DNA of 64,000 bases. It comes from JAIBJN01 sp963839745 (GTDB taxonomy: Bacteria > Actinomycetota > Thermoleophilia > Gaiellales > Gaiellaceae). Of this stretch, positions 53,517-60,795 are shown piece after piece. Position numbers and translations under genes: made by a program. The notes under the pieces were generated by a model. That model made no database searches and was not told the origin of the DNA. It saw nothing but the letters and a program-made list of their open reading frames with translations. The stretch lies in assembly GCA_963839745.1 (NCBI GenBank), contig CAWIWC010000017.1:182878-246877 (forward strand). Reading direction: 5' to 3'. Each line of letters begins with the position of its first letter. Position 1 is the stretch's first letter.

Positions 53517-55067
53517 CGGGTCGGGGAGATCCACGGCATCGAAGTTTCGGATGCAAGCCGCTCCCTCTGGTCGGCGACGGCCGAGGTTGATGAGTTTCCC
53601 GCCCTGGAGGGCGACATCGAGGTCGATGTCGCCGTCGTCGGAGCCGGGATAACCGGCGTTGCCGTCGGCCATCTGCTCAAGCGGGAAGGCAAGAGCGTGG
53701 CGCTTCTCGAGATGCGTCGAATCGGTCTGGGAACGACCGGCAACACCACGGCGAAGCTGACCGTCGGCCACAGCCTCGTTTACGCGAGGCTCTCCTCCTC
53801 GCACGGCCCCGACGCAGCCCGTCTCTACGCGGAATCCAGCCGCGAGGCGATCTCCCAGATGAACACGCTCGCCGTCGACCTGGGAATCGACTGCGACTGG
53901 GAGCCGGCCAGCAACTACGTCTACACGGAGTCCTCGGGGAGGCTCGACGAGCTCGAGGAAGAGCTGGAGGCCATGAGGCGCGCGGGCATCCTCGCTGAGT
54001 TGACGCGCGAGACCGACCTTCCCTTTCCGGTTGCGGGCGCCATCCGCGTCGACGAGCAGGCTCAGTTTCACCCGCTGAAATACCTTTCAGGACTGGTTGC
54101 CCGGATTCCGGGAGACGGGAGCTACGTCTTCGAGCAGACGCGGGCGACCGGTGTGAAAAGCGGAGAAACCGCGATGGTCGAGACGAGCTCCGGGCGCGTG
54201 CGTGCACGACATGTCGTGGTCGCGACGCAGCTGCCGTTCCTCGATCGCGGCCTCTTCTTCGCCAAGGCGCATCCGCAGAAGTCGTTCGCCGTCTCCGCGG
54301 AGGTGTCGGAGGCGCGGGCGCCGCGGGGCATGTACATCAGCATCGACGAGCCGACACGCTCGATTCGCTCAGCGCCGTCGGCCAAGGGGAACCGCCATTT
54401 GATCGTGGGCGGAGAGAGCCGCCGGCCGGGTAACGAGCAAGGCGATGAGGATGCCTACCGGGCCCTCGACGAGTTCATGCGCGCCGAGTTCGACGTCGCG
54501 TCCGAGCTGCACTGGTCCGCGCACGACTACATCCCCGCTGACGGGCTGCCCTACATCGGACGCCTGCGACGGGGGGACGAGCGCCTGCATGTTGCGACCG
54601 GCTTCGCCAAGTGGGGGCTGACGAAGGGAATGATCGCTGCCCGAATCATCACGGATGCCATCGTGGGCCGGCCGAATCCCTGGGCCACGCTCTACGACAC
54701 ACGGCGGTGGACGCCGCGCGCCTCCGCCAAGTCACTAGCCACGGAAAACGGACGCGCCGCCCGGCGCTTCGTCGCTGACCGAATCCGCCCTCGCTCTGCA
54801 GGGGAGAAGCTCGCGCCTGGCGAAGGAGCCGTCATTAGGGCCGGCCTTCGCCATCAGGCCGTCTACCGCGATGAGTCCGGCAACACGCATGTCCTCTCGG
54901 CGCGTTGCCCGCATCTTGGCTGCCTCGTCGTCTGGAGCGAGGCGGACAAGACGTGGGAGTGCCCTTGCCATGGCTCGCGGTTCGCCGCCGAGGGCGGGCT
55001 TCTCCAGGGCCCCGCCACAACGGGCCTCGCCCGTCAAGAGATCACTGAGCCGGCGTCCGGCTCCTAA
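53517..55067 (+). CDS. FAD-dependent oxidoreductase with C-terminal Rieske domain; start unresolved
   Basis: The frame opens after TAG 53514-53516 and reads VDVAVVGAGITGVAVGHLLKREGKSVALLE, a complete DAO-type FAD-binding Rossmann motif. The substrate domain continues to about residue 395 (DYIPADGLPYIGRL; VATGFAKWGLTKGMIAARII). A Rieske [2Fe-2S] domain closes the protein: CPHLGC ... CPCHGSRF. No ATG, GTG or TTG precedes the FAD motif in frame. The first GTG (53697) would delete it, so a one-base error near 53500-53560 is likely. This domain pair occurs in actinobacterial stress or redox loci; the substrate is unknown. Confidence 0.8.
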   Translation, partial: RVGEIHGIEVSDASRSLWSATAEVDEFPALEGDIEVDVAVVGAGITGVAVGHLLKREGKSVALLEMRRIGLGTTGNTTAKLTVGHSLVYARLSSSHGPDAARLYAESSREAISQMNTLAVDLGIDCDWEPASNYVYTESSGRLDELEEELEAMRRAGILAELTRETDLPFPVAGAIRVDEQAQFHPLKYLSGLVARIPGDGSYVFEQTRATGVKSGETAMVETSSGRVRARHVVVATQLPFLDRGLFFAKAHPQKSFAVSAEVSEARAPRGMYISIDEPTRSIRSAPSAKGNRHLIVGGESRRPGNEQGDEDAYRALDEFMRAEFDVASELHWSAHDYIPADGLPYIGRLRRGDERLHVATGFAKWGLTKGMIAARIITDAIVGRPNPWATLYDTRRWTPRASAKSLATENGRAARRFVADRIRPRSAGEKLAPGEGAVIRAGLRHQAVYRDESGNTHVLSARCPHLGCLVVWSEADKTWECPCHGSRFAAEGGLLQGPATTGLARQEITEPASGS

Positions 55068-55119
55068 GCGGAATGCGTACGGACGTTTCCGTGCCACCAC
55101 GGCGGGATACGACCAACTC

Positions 55120-55635
55120 GTGGCCACCGCTCTCCACATCTACCTCCAGGATCATCTCGCAGGAGCAACGTTCGGCCTGCAGCTCGTCCAGCGTTGTGAA
55201 CGGAACAACGAGGGTTCAGACCTCGCCGAGCCGTTGGCGAAGCTGACCGCCGAGATCGCGGAAGACCGTAGGACGCTGCAGGCGATCATGCGCGACGTCG
55301 GCGCCGAGGCTTCGCGCGCGAAGGTGGCCGCGGGGTGGGCACTCGAGAAGGTTCGACGACTGAAGCCGAACGGGAAGCTCTTCGAGTACACACCGCTTGC
55401 CCGTCTCGTGGAGCTCGAGAGCCTGGCGATCGGCATCTCGGGCAAGAAGGCCATGTGGCGGGCCCTCGAGAACATCGCCTCGCACGAGCGGCGCCTCGCA
55501 CACCACGATTTCCCGGCGCTCGCGGAGCGCGCCGACGACCAGCTCGCGCGGGTCGAAGTCCTCCGGCTCGACGCCGCTCGCACCGCCTTCGTGAAGGTGC
55601 GCACGGCCGAGCCGAGAGCTCAGGCCTCCATCTAG
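55120..55635 (+). CDS. Conserved actinobacterial hypothetical protein, helical
   Basis: 171 residues from GTG 55120. The sequence ALHIYLQDHLAGATFGLQLVQRC ... LTAEIAEDRRTLQAIMRDVG ... KVAAGWALEKVRRLKPNGKL ... LARLVELESLAIGISGKKAMWRAL matches, by eye, a helical ferritin-like-sized family common in Actinobacteria without known function. The open frame reaches 54871 inside the Rieske gene, but only from GTG 55120 does the composition look natural. It starts 52 bases after the Rieske stop, so an operon is likely. Confidence 0.7.
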   Translation: MATALHIYLQDHLAGATFGLQLVQRCERNNEGSDLAEPLAKLTAEIAEDRRTLQAIMRDVGAEASRAKVAAGWALEKVRRLKPNGKLFEYTPLARLVELESLAIGISGKKAMWRALENIASHERRLAHHDFPALAERADDQLARVEVLRLDAARTAFVKVRTAEPRAQASI

Positions 55636-55715
55636 CCGACCGTGGGACCGAGCCCGACTGTCAGGGCTCAGGACGACCTTAATCGCTCCGTCCTCCTTCT
55701 GGGACTAGGTCTTCG

Positions 55716-57041
55716 CTACCCGCGACGGGAAGATTCTTCAGGTGACGACGAGAGCGTCCTGCCGTCGATCGCGGTGACGGCGGCGCCAATTCCTTCCCGA
55801 TCGTCGTGAAGCGCGAGCTCGACGTCTCGCTCGTCGCTGAGGGCCGCCTCCGTGGTAGTCGAGAGTAGGTCGAGCTGGAGGTCGATGATTTCGACTCGCT
55901 CAGGAAGCGCGATCGACCTGAGATCCGTGAGAGCCGCCTTCAATCGACGTGCCACCTGAGGCGAGCCCGCCCCCGCTAGACGGATCTCGTCGAAGGCGAG
56001 ATGGACGTATGCCTCCCAGCTCATGTTCCGCACGGTGAGTCTGACCCGTCCCGACTCATCGAGATGCCGACCGTCAGGAAAGGGCCTGCGGGCGAGCTGT
56101 CTCAGGATGTCGTGCAGTCGGTCGAGCGCTTGAACAGCGGTGGTGGGATCTTGAAAAGGCGAGTCCGCGAGTGAGCGTTCCGCGATGTCGACGAGAAGTC
56201 GGACGCCGTAGGCGACGTCCTCATCGAGCGTCGGCTCCAAGCTGAGGATCAGAGCTTCGTGTAATCGAACCTCGTCCACACTAGTGGTGGACGCCCCGTG
56301 CACGCGGAAAAGTGGGCCGCCCGCGGGAACGAACTCGCCGAGGGCAGGGACAAGCTCCAGCAGGCAGTCCGCACGTCGTCCTTCCTCAACGAGCTGCTCG
56401 TGGCCGATCCCCGTGACCACGCCCGACTCCCTCGCTCTCACGACGGGAAGAGAGCCCTGCTGATGGTCGAGATCCGGCCCCTTGTCCGGATACCTCCGGT
56501 TCAGAAGCGTGCGCGTCTCGTCGCCGACGAGCTCGATGAGCGCCGAGACGCGCAGTGCCTGTCCGATGTGGTGCACATACACGACGAGAACTGCGATGCT
56601 CAGGAGAACGAGGACGAACGCCGTCACGACCGCGATGCCTGGCACATTGCCCGTGCCGTCGCCGTTGATGGTCACCTCGCGGAGCGCGAGGATCGCGTGG
56701 ACGAAAGTCGCGACGAACAGGCCGATCGCGAGCTGGCTTGGCTTGTCCCGCAGAATGCGCTGCACGATGCGGGGAGAAAACTGACCCATGGCGAGTTGGA
56801 CGACGACCATGGTGATCGTGAGAACGAGTGCGGTCAGGCTCACCATGGAGGCGGCGACGGTCGAGAGGATGTATGCCGCGGCATCCGGACCGCCGACCAG
56901 GCGGGTCGGAAGCGCCTCGTAATCGAAGTAGCGGTCGAGAGCGATCGTCCCGAACGAGAGACCTGCCCCCGCGAGCACGCAAAGCACAGGCACGAACCAC
57001 AGGCTCGACTTGAGGTGGATGAGTAGCTTCGTGCGCCGCAT
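55716..57041 (-). CDS. DUF2254 membrane protein
   Basis: 441 residues. Four TM helices in the first ~170: LWFVPVLCVLAGAGLSFG; AAAYILSTVAASMVSLTALVLTITMVVVQLA; LAIGLFVATFVHAILAL; VTAFVLVLLSIAVLVVYVHHIG. The family stretch QFSPRIVQRILRDKPSQLAIGLF is present. The soluble C-terminal part (DVAYGVRLLVDIAERSLADSPFQDPTTAVQALDRL) is the conserved DUF2254 cytoplasmic domain. Function unknown. Its ATG overlaps the stop of the zinc-ribbon gene (TGATG), so it belongs to the operon 58363 to 55716. Confidence 0.88.
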   Translation of the reverse strand: MRRTKLLIHLKSSLWFVPVLCVLAGAGLSFGTIALDRYFDYEALPTRLVGGPDAAAYILSTVAASMVSLTALVLTITMVVVQLAMGQFSPRIVQRILRDKPSQLAIGLFVATFVHAILALREVTINGDGTGNVPGIAVVTAFVLVLLSIAVLVVYVHHIGQALRVSALIELVGDETRTLLNRRYPDKGPDLDHQQGSLPVVRARESGVVTGIGHEQLVEEGRRADCLLELVPALGEFVPAGGPLFRVHGASTTSVDEVRLHEALILSLEPTLDEDVAYGVRLLVDIAERSLADSPFQDPTTAVQALDRLHDILRQLARRPFPDGRHLDESGRVRLTVRNMSWEAYVHLAFDEIRLAGAGSPQVARRLKAALTDLRSIALPERVEIIDLQLDLLSTTTEAALSDERDVELALHDDREGIGAAVTAIDGRTLSSSPEESSRRG

Positions 57042-57289
57042 CAGGTCTTGTCGCTGCGCGGGCCGACCACCGCGTTTAGGCAGCGGTCGGCCCGCGCGCT
57101 CCTTCCTAAGCTATCGGGGTAGGGGTCGTTGACGCTGTCGCCGCCGCTGACCGTCTCCCACTCCCCTCCGCCGCAAGACGGACACGGCGGGATGTGGGTC
57201 TGAGAGCTCATGTCGATCGTGTTGCCGCAATTCGTGCACCGGTAGGTACCAGCCGATACGTCGCTGCCTGCTGGGACGGGGTTCGCCAT
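57041..57289 (-). CDS. 82-residue zinc-ribbon protein
   Basis: ATG 57289 with AAAGGAGA upstream. The zinc ribbon is CTNCGNTIDMSSQTHIPPCPSCGGGEW (two Cys knuckles). The tail is hydrophilic. It resembles small rubredoxin-like/zinc-ribbon stress proteins; the partner is unknown. It is placed between Mn-catalase (24 bases upstream) and DUF2254 (overlapping). Confidence 0.75.
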   Translation of the reverse strand: MANPVPAGSDVSAGTYRCTNCGNTIDMSSQTHIPPCPSCGGGEWETVSGGDSVNDPYPDSLGRSARADRCLNAVVGPRSDKT

Positions 57290-57313
57290 GACTCTCCTTT
57301 CGCTGGATGTCTG

Positions 57314-58363
57314 CTACTTGGACTTCGCCCGTGCCTTGGGCTTGGTCGTCCGCTTGGTTTGCGACCTGGAGCTCGACGCCTTGGTGGTGCGCCTGGGGGA
57401 CCCCGCCGTGGCACGCCGCGTCTGGGCCTTGTCGTTTGCAACAGCGCCCGTCGGTTCCTTAGGCAGCCCCGCGGCTTCGCGCAGCTTCCTGGCGATCTCG
57501 GCGATCTCCTCGGGGGCGTAGTCGGGAGCGAAGACGGCCGGCTGGGAGGGCAGATCGTTCGGGAGGGCTCCCTCGGGTGCCTCGTCGACGACTGCCAGCT
57601 CCTCGCCAGTCTCAGGGTGCGGGCCGTTGAAAACGGCGGCGAGCTCGTTGTAGTCCTCAGGAGAGAACCGATAGAGGCGCAGGTGGTCGCCGCGCTTGAT
57701 GTGCGGCTTACACTCGGGGATCTTGTCGGTCGGGATCCTCGGAGACGGGAAGAGCTTCATCATGTCGGCGCCCGTGAGGTTCTCGAGCGCGCGCGCGTAG
57801 GCGACCTGATGAACGCCGCCGCGCACGAGCAGGTATCCGGTCAGAGCACGGGCGGCAGGATGGTCGACCATCTCGTAGACCTTGAGCTTGTTGTTGCGCG
57901 CCCCGGTCTCGAGGAAGAAGTTGTGCGTCAGATCCTCGACGAGATCGCCCGAGGAAAAGACGTAGTCACCGTTCCAGGGGCGTCCCTGCGAGTTCTGCGG
58001 AAGCGCACCCTGCCCGCCGGCGAGGAAATGGTGCGGGTTGCCGACATCCTTCAACTTGGCAAGAGAATCGCTCGGGGCTTTGCCGTCGTTGGTGGGGGTC
58101 GCGCCCGTGAGCATCGTGTTGATCGTCGCGGCGACCAGCTCGATGTGGCCGAACTCCTCGCCGGCGATGTTGGCGATCAGGTCGTAGAACGGCCTCGCGC
58201 CTTGCCGGTTGCGGAAGTTGAAGGACTGGAAGGTGTAGTTCATGAAGGTGGACATCTCGCCGAAGCGCCCGCCCATGAGCTCCTGGACTGCGGCGGCGCC
58301 GGCGGGATCCGGATCGGAGGGCGGCGGCAGTTCGGTGGCGATACGGTCAAGACGCAGGATCAT
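57314..58363 (-). CDS. Manganese (non-heme) catalase
   Basis: 349 residues from ATG 58363 with GGAGGT upstream; the frame extends to 58582 without a natural sequence. Di-manganese catalase features: GGRFGEMSTFMNYTFQSFNFR, LIANIAGEEFGHIELVAATIN (Glu/His ligands) and the second half DHPAARALTGYLLVRGGVHQVAYARALE (Glu/His pair region). It converts H2O2 to water and oxygen in the cytoplasm. A ~60-residue Lys/Arg/Ser/Thr-rich tail (TKASSSRSQTKRTTKPKARAKSK) is added, possibly nucleic-acid binding. Confidence 0.9.
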   Translation of the reverse strand: MILRLDRIATELPPPSDPDPAGAAAVQELMGGRFGEMSTFMNYTFQSFNFRNRQGARPFYDLIANIAGEEFGHIELVAATINTMLTGATPTNDGKAPSDSLAKLKDVGNPHHFLAGGQGALPQNSQGRPWNGDYVFSSGDLVEDLTHNFFLETGARNNKLKVYEMVDHPAARALTGYLLVRGGVHQVAYARALENLTGADMMKLFPSPRIPTDKIPECKPHIKRGDHLRLYRFSPEDYNELAAVFNGPHPETGEELAVVDEAPEGALPNDLPSQPAVFAPDYAPEEIAEIARKLREAAGLPKEPTGAVANDKAQTRRATAGSPRRTTKASSSRSQTKRTTKPKARAKSK

Positions 58364-58588
58364 CGGACCTCCAGTGAAGTGGATTGTCGTCGGTCGTATC
58401 CCGCTCCAGGTCCGGAACAGAGCTTGGAACGGGGCGGTTTCGAACAGGAACAGCCGGCGCGCGAACGCCGAGATCCAGTCCGAGAATGGTCGCTTCAGTC
58501 GTGAACAAGGTTGCAACGCTGCATGGGCTTCTGGGAGGAGTCGGAGCTGGAGGAACCGGGTAGACACCGGCCCCTCCAGCACTCCAGC

Positions 58589-58623
58589 GAGCGCGAGATC
58601 CTTTCGTGCGCGATCTCGCGCTC
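58589..58623 (-). terminator. 12-bp hairpin after the DUF3618 gene
   Basis: GAGCGCGAGATC (58589-58600), 11-base loop, GATCTCGCGCTC (58612-58623). It is placed nine bases beyond the stop at 58632 and separates the stress operon from the catalase operon. Confidence 0.7.
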
Positions 58624-58631
58624 TCTGTGGG

Positions 58632-59135
58632 TTACGGCTGCTGCACGGTTTCGGCCTGAGTCTCCTGGACGCGCTCTTTCAGACCCTCGCCCAGCTTCTG
58701 AGCCTCCTGCTTGCCGGACTCCTCGGCGGCTCCTACTGCCTCTTGGGCGACCGACTTGCCGCGCTCCATCGCCTCCTGGCCCGTCTCTTTGATCGTGTCG
58801 GTCACCTTGTCGGAAACGTCGCCGATCTTCTCGTCCTCCATGCGCGTGGAGGGTGCAAGTAGACCGCCGAGGAAGCCGAGCGCGAGGCCACCGGCGGCAA
58901 GTGCGAGCGGGTTCTCCTTTGCGATTCCAACTCCCTGCTTCGCTTTTTCCTTCACCTGGCCTGGATCCGGGGTGTTGTCCGAAACGGTTCCCATCAGCTT
59001 GTCCTTCTGCGACGAGACGGCGTTCTTCATCCGGCTTTTGACGTCCGTCTTGTAAGTGAGGGCGTCCACCGTCTCGCTCATGCGCTCGCGGGTGTCCTCT
59101 ATCTCCTCGCGGATAGCGTCGGGTTCTTGAGCCAT
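58632..59135 (-). CDS. DUF3618 protein
   Basis: 167 residues from ATG 59135 with AAGGAGG upstream. The DUF3618 core is AIREEIEDTRERMSETVDALTYKTDVKSRMKN. One hydrophobic helix (PLALAAGGLALGFLGGLLAP) is followed by a long charged helix (EKIGDVSDKVTDTIKETGQEAMERGKSVAQEAV), LEA-like in character. Family members accompany holin-like proteins in general-stress loci. It overlaps the upstream gene by 37 bases. Confidence 0.85.
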   Translation of the reverse strand: MAQEPDAIREEIEDTRERMSETVDALTYKTDVKSRMKNAVSSQKDKLMGTVSDNTPDPGQVKEKAKQGVGIAKENPLALAAGGLALGFLGGLLAPSTRMEDEKIGDVSDKVTDTIKETGQEAMERGKSVAQEAVGAAEESGKQEAQKLGEGLKERVQETQAETVQQP

Positions 59136-60235
59136 TCCTTGTCCTCCTTCAGCGTTTCGATGGTCTGTTCTGGAACCGGTAGAGCCTCGACGACGCGTGC
59201 CTTACGCCGTTCAGCCAGCTCTCCGTAGCTCGACTTGACGCGGTCGATCGTGCTCGGTGAGAGAAGCGGCGTTGCTTTGCTCATCCGGCCCTTGCCCGAC
59301 CGGTACAGGAGGTACGCGATCAGGAGGTAGAGGGCTCCGACGAGCAGGGCCGCTGCCCAGTTCGGCATGACGCCGTCGAGTGCGAGGATCAACGCGCCGG
59401 TCAGGGCACCGAGGCCGAGCAATGCGATCGCACCGCCCGCACCGTAGAGTCCTGCGGCGGCGCCCATGATCTTTGCCTTGGTGCTCGCCTCGCCTTTGAC
59501 TGCATCTAGGTTCTCGGAGGTGACCGCCCGCCCCTCTTCGAGCGACCAACGGATCTCCGCTTTCAGCTCATCGATCTTCTCGCTCATCTCGGACTTGGCC
59601 AGCTGGATTTCGTGGCGCACGAGCGTCGCCGAGTCGTCGGCGAGCTGTTTGACGAGTTCGGGCGTGCTGTGATCCGCTGCCTGCGGTGGCTCGCTTCGGT
59701 TCTGCATGGCCGCCGACCTACCGTGCGCTCGGAGCTGGTGCAGCGATCGCTCTCGCTTCAGCGGGGCGAGCGACGGACTGAGAGACGACGGCGGGGCGGA
59801 AGGCAGCTCGCGGCGCTGCTGTGAGGAACGAGACGCCTGCTCGTAGCGAGTGCGGCCCGACGCCTTCAGGAAGCGGGAAAAAGCGAACCCCACCACGGTC
59901 GCAGCCCCGGCCACCAGCCACGGCCGCCGCCGTGCGACGTTCTCCAGATCGGAGAGCATCGTGTCCGCTTTCGCGTTCGTGAGATAGGCGGAAAACTGCT
60001 CGACCTTCTCGGCGACCGCGTCGTTCACTTTCGCAGGGGTTTCTCCCGCCTGCTCCCGAAACTGATTGCTCGACTGGCGCATCGCCCCGGCAACCTTCTG
60101 CATCTGCTCCCCCGCCTGTGTGGAACGGGTGTCCATCTGCTCCTTGACAGTGCTCGACGCGCGGTCCTTGGCTTCCTCTTTGAGGCCTCTGGCCTGCTCG
60201 GCCACAGAGTTGCCGCCGTCTTCGAATTGATTCAT
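59099..60235 (-). CDS. LEA-like/nutrient-stress protein fused in frame to phage_holin_3_6-type protein
   Basis: A continuous frame from ATG 60235 (GGAGGAGC upstream), 378 residues. The N-terminal part (MNQFEDGGNSVAEQARGLKEEAKDRASSTVKEQMDTRSTQAGEQMQKVAGAMRQSSN) is an amphipathic helix region ending in a TM segment (PWLVAGAATVVGFAFSRFLKAS). The C-terminal part has the holin-like signature: TPELVKQLADDSATLVRHEIQLAKSEMSEKI, then two TM helices (AGLYGAGGAIALLGLGALTGALILAL; WAAALLVGALYLLIAYLLYRSG). In other genomes these are usually separate genes. ATG 59707 could start the second one, and the ~45-residue joint is low-complexity. Confidence 0.75.
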   Translation of the reverse strand: MNQFEDGGNSVAEQARGLKEEAKDRASSTVKEQMDTRSTQAGEQMQKVAGAMRQSSNQFREQAGETPAKVNDAVAEKVEQFSAYLTNAKADTMLSDLENVARRRPWLVAGAATVVGFAFSRFLKASGRTRYEQASRSSQQRRELPSAPPSSLSPSLAPLKRERSLHQLRAHGRSAAMQNRSEPPQAADHSTPELVKQLADDSATLVRHEIQLAKSEMSEKIDELKAEIRWSLEEGRAVTSENLDAVKGEASTKAKIMGAAAGLYGAGGAIALLGLGALTGALILALDGVMPNWAAALLVGALYLLIAYLLYRSGKGRMSKATPLLSPSTIDRVKSSYGELAERRKARVVEALPVPEQTIETLKEDKEWLKNPTLSARR

Positions 60236-60306
60236 GGTGCTCCTCCATCGGTTGGAACCCAGCCCCGGGCCGCCAAGGCCTCGGGGGGTGCATTGCTCGA
60301 GACGCG

Positions 60307-60636
60307 TCAGTCGGAGTGGCGACTGACGTCCTGGTCGCGATGTGCGCTGCCTGCCTTGGCGAGACCGCGGCTGATCATGTAGCCGACCGTCAGGATCGTC
60401 AGGTAGAGCCAAGCGCGGTTGGCGTCGAACGAGTCGCCGCTCGCGCCCGTGCCGCTGTCGTCGCTGATGACCTGAGCTGCGATCAAGATCCCCGCGAACG
60501 TGACCAGATAGGCGTAGAACTCCGTGCTCTTGATCGCCGCCTTGGTCTCGTTGTAGAAACGAGTGATCGTGCGCGGCGTCGGCACGGTGTCGTGGCGCTC
60601 GCCGACCCCTCTGTTCGTTACATCCGTCGTTGCCAC
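60307..60636 (-). CDS. Small membrane protein, first gene of the stress operon
   Basis: 109 residues from GTG 60636 with AAAGGGG upstream. Two TM helices (FYAYLVTFAGILIAAQVIS; AWLYLTILTVGYMISRGLAKAG) are joined by a short acidic loop (DDSGTGASGDSFDAN). The N-terminus is hydrophilic (MATTDVTNRGVGERHDTVPTPRTITRFYNETKAAIKSTE). It resembles small actinobacterial membrane proteins found next to DUF3618/holin genes. Function unknown. A sigma-B-like promoter lies about 57-80 bases upstream. Confidence 0.75.
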   Translation of the reverse strand: MATTDVTNRGVGERHDTVPTPRTITRFYNETKAAIKSTEFYAYLVTFAGILIAAQVISDDSGTGASGDSFDANRAWLYLTILTVGYMISRGLAKAGSAHRDQDVSRHSD

Positions 60637-60692
60637 TTGTGACCCCTTTCTTGCTGTTGACTGTCCCGAGAAACTGGACATGTAGGACACGA

Positions 60693-60717
60693 TGACCCAT
60701 CCGAGAGGAACATAAAC
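60693..60717 (-). promoter_or_regulatory. Sigma-B-like promoter for the stress operon
   Basis: On the minus strand GTTT (60717-60714), a 15-bp spacer, and GGGTCA (60698-60693). The group IV/SigB-type consensus is GTTT-N14-16-GGGTAT. The expected start site is near 60686, giving a leader of about 50 bases to GTG 60636. Confidence 0.5.
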
Positions 60718-60795
60718 CTCTGTTTCGAACTAATGTGGGACAATGAAGCTAAAAATGGCACGCGCTGAGGGCAGACCCGCTCGAGGACCGGTACC

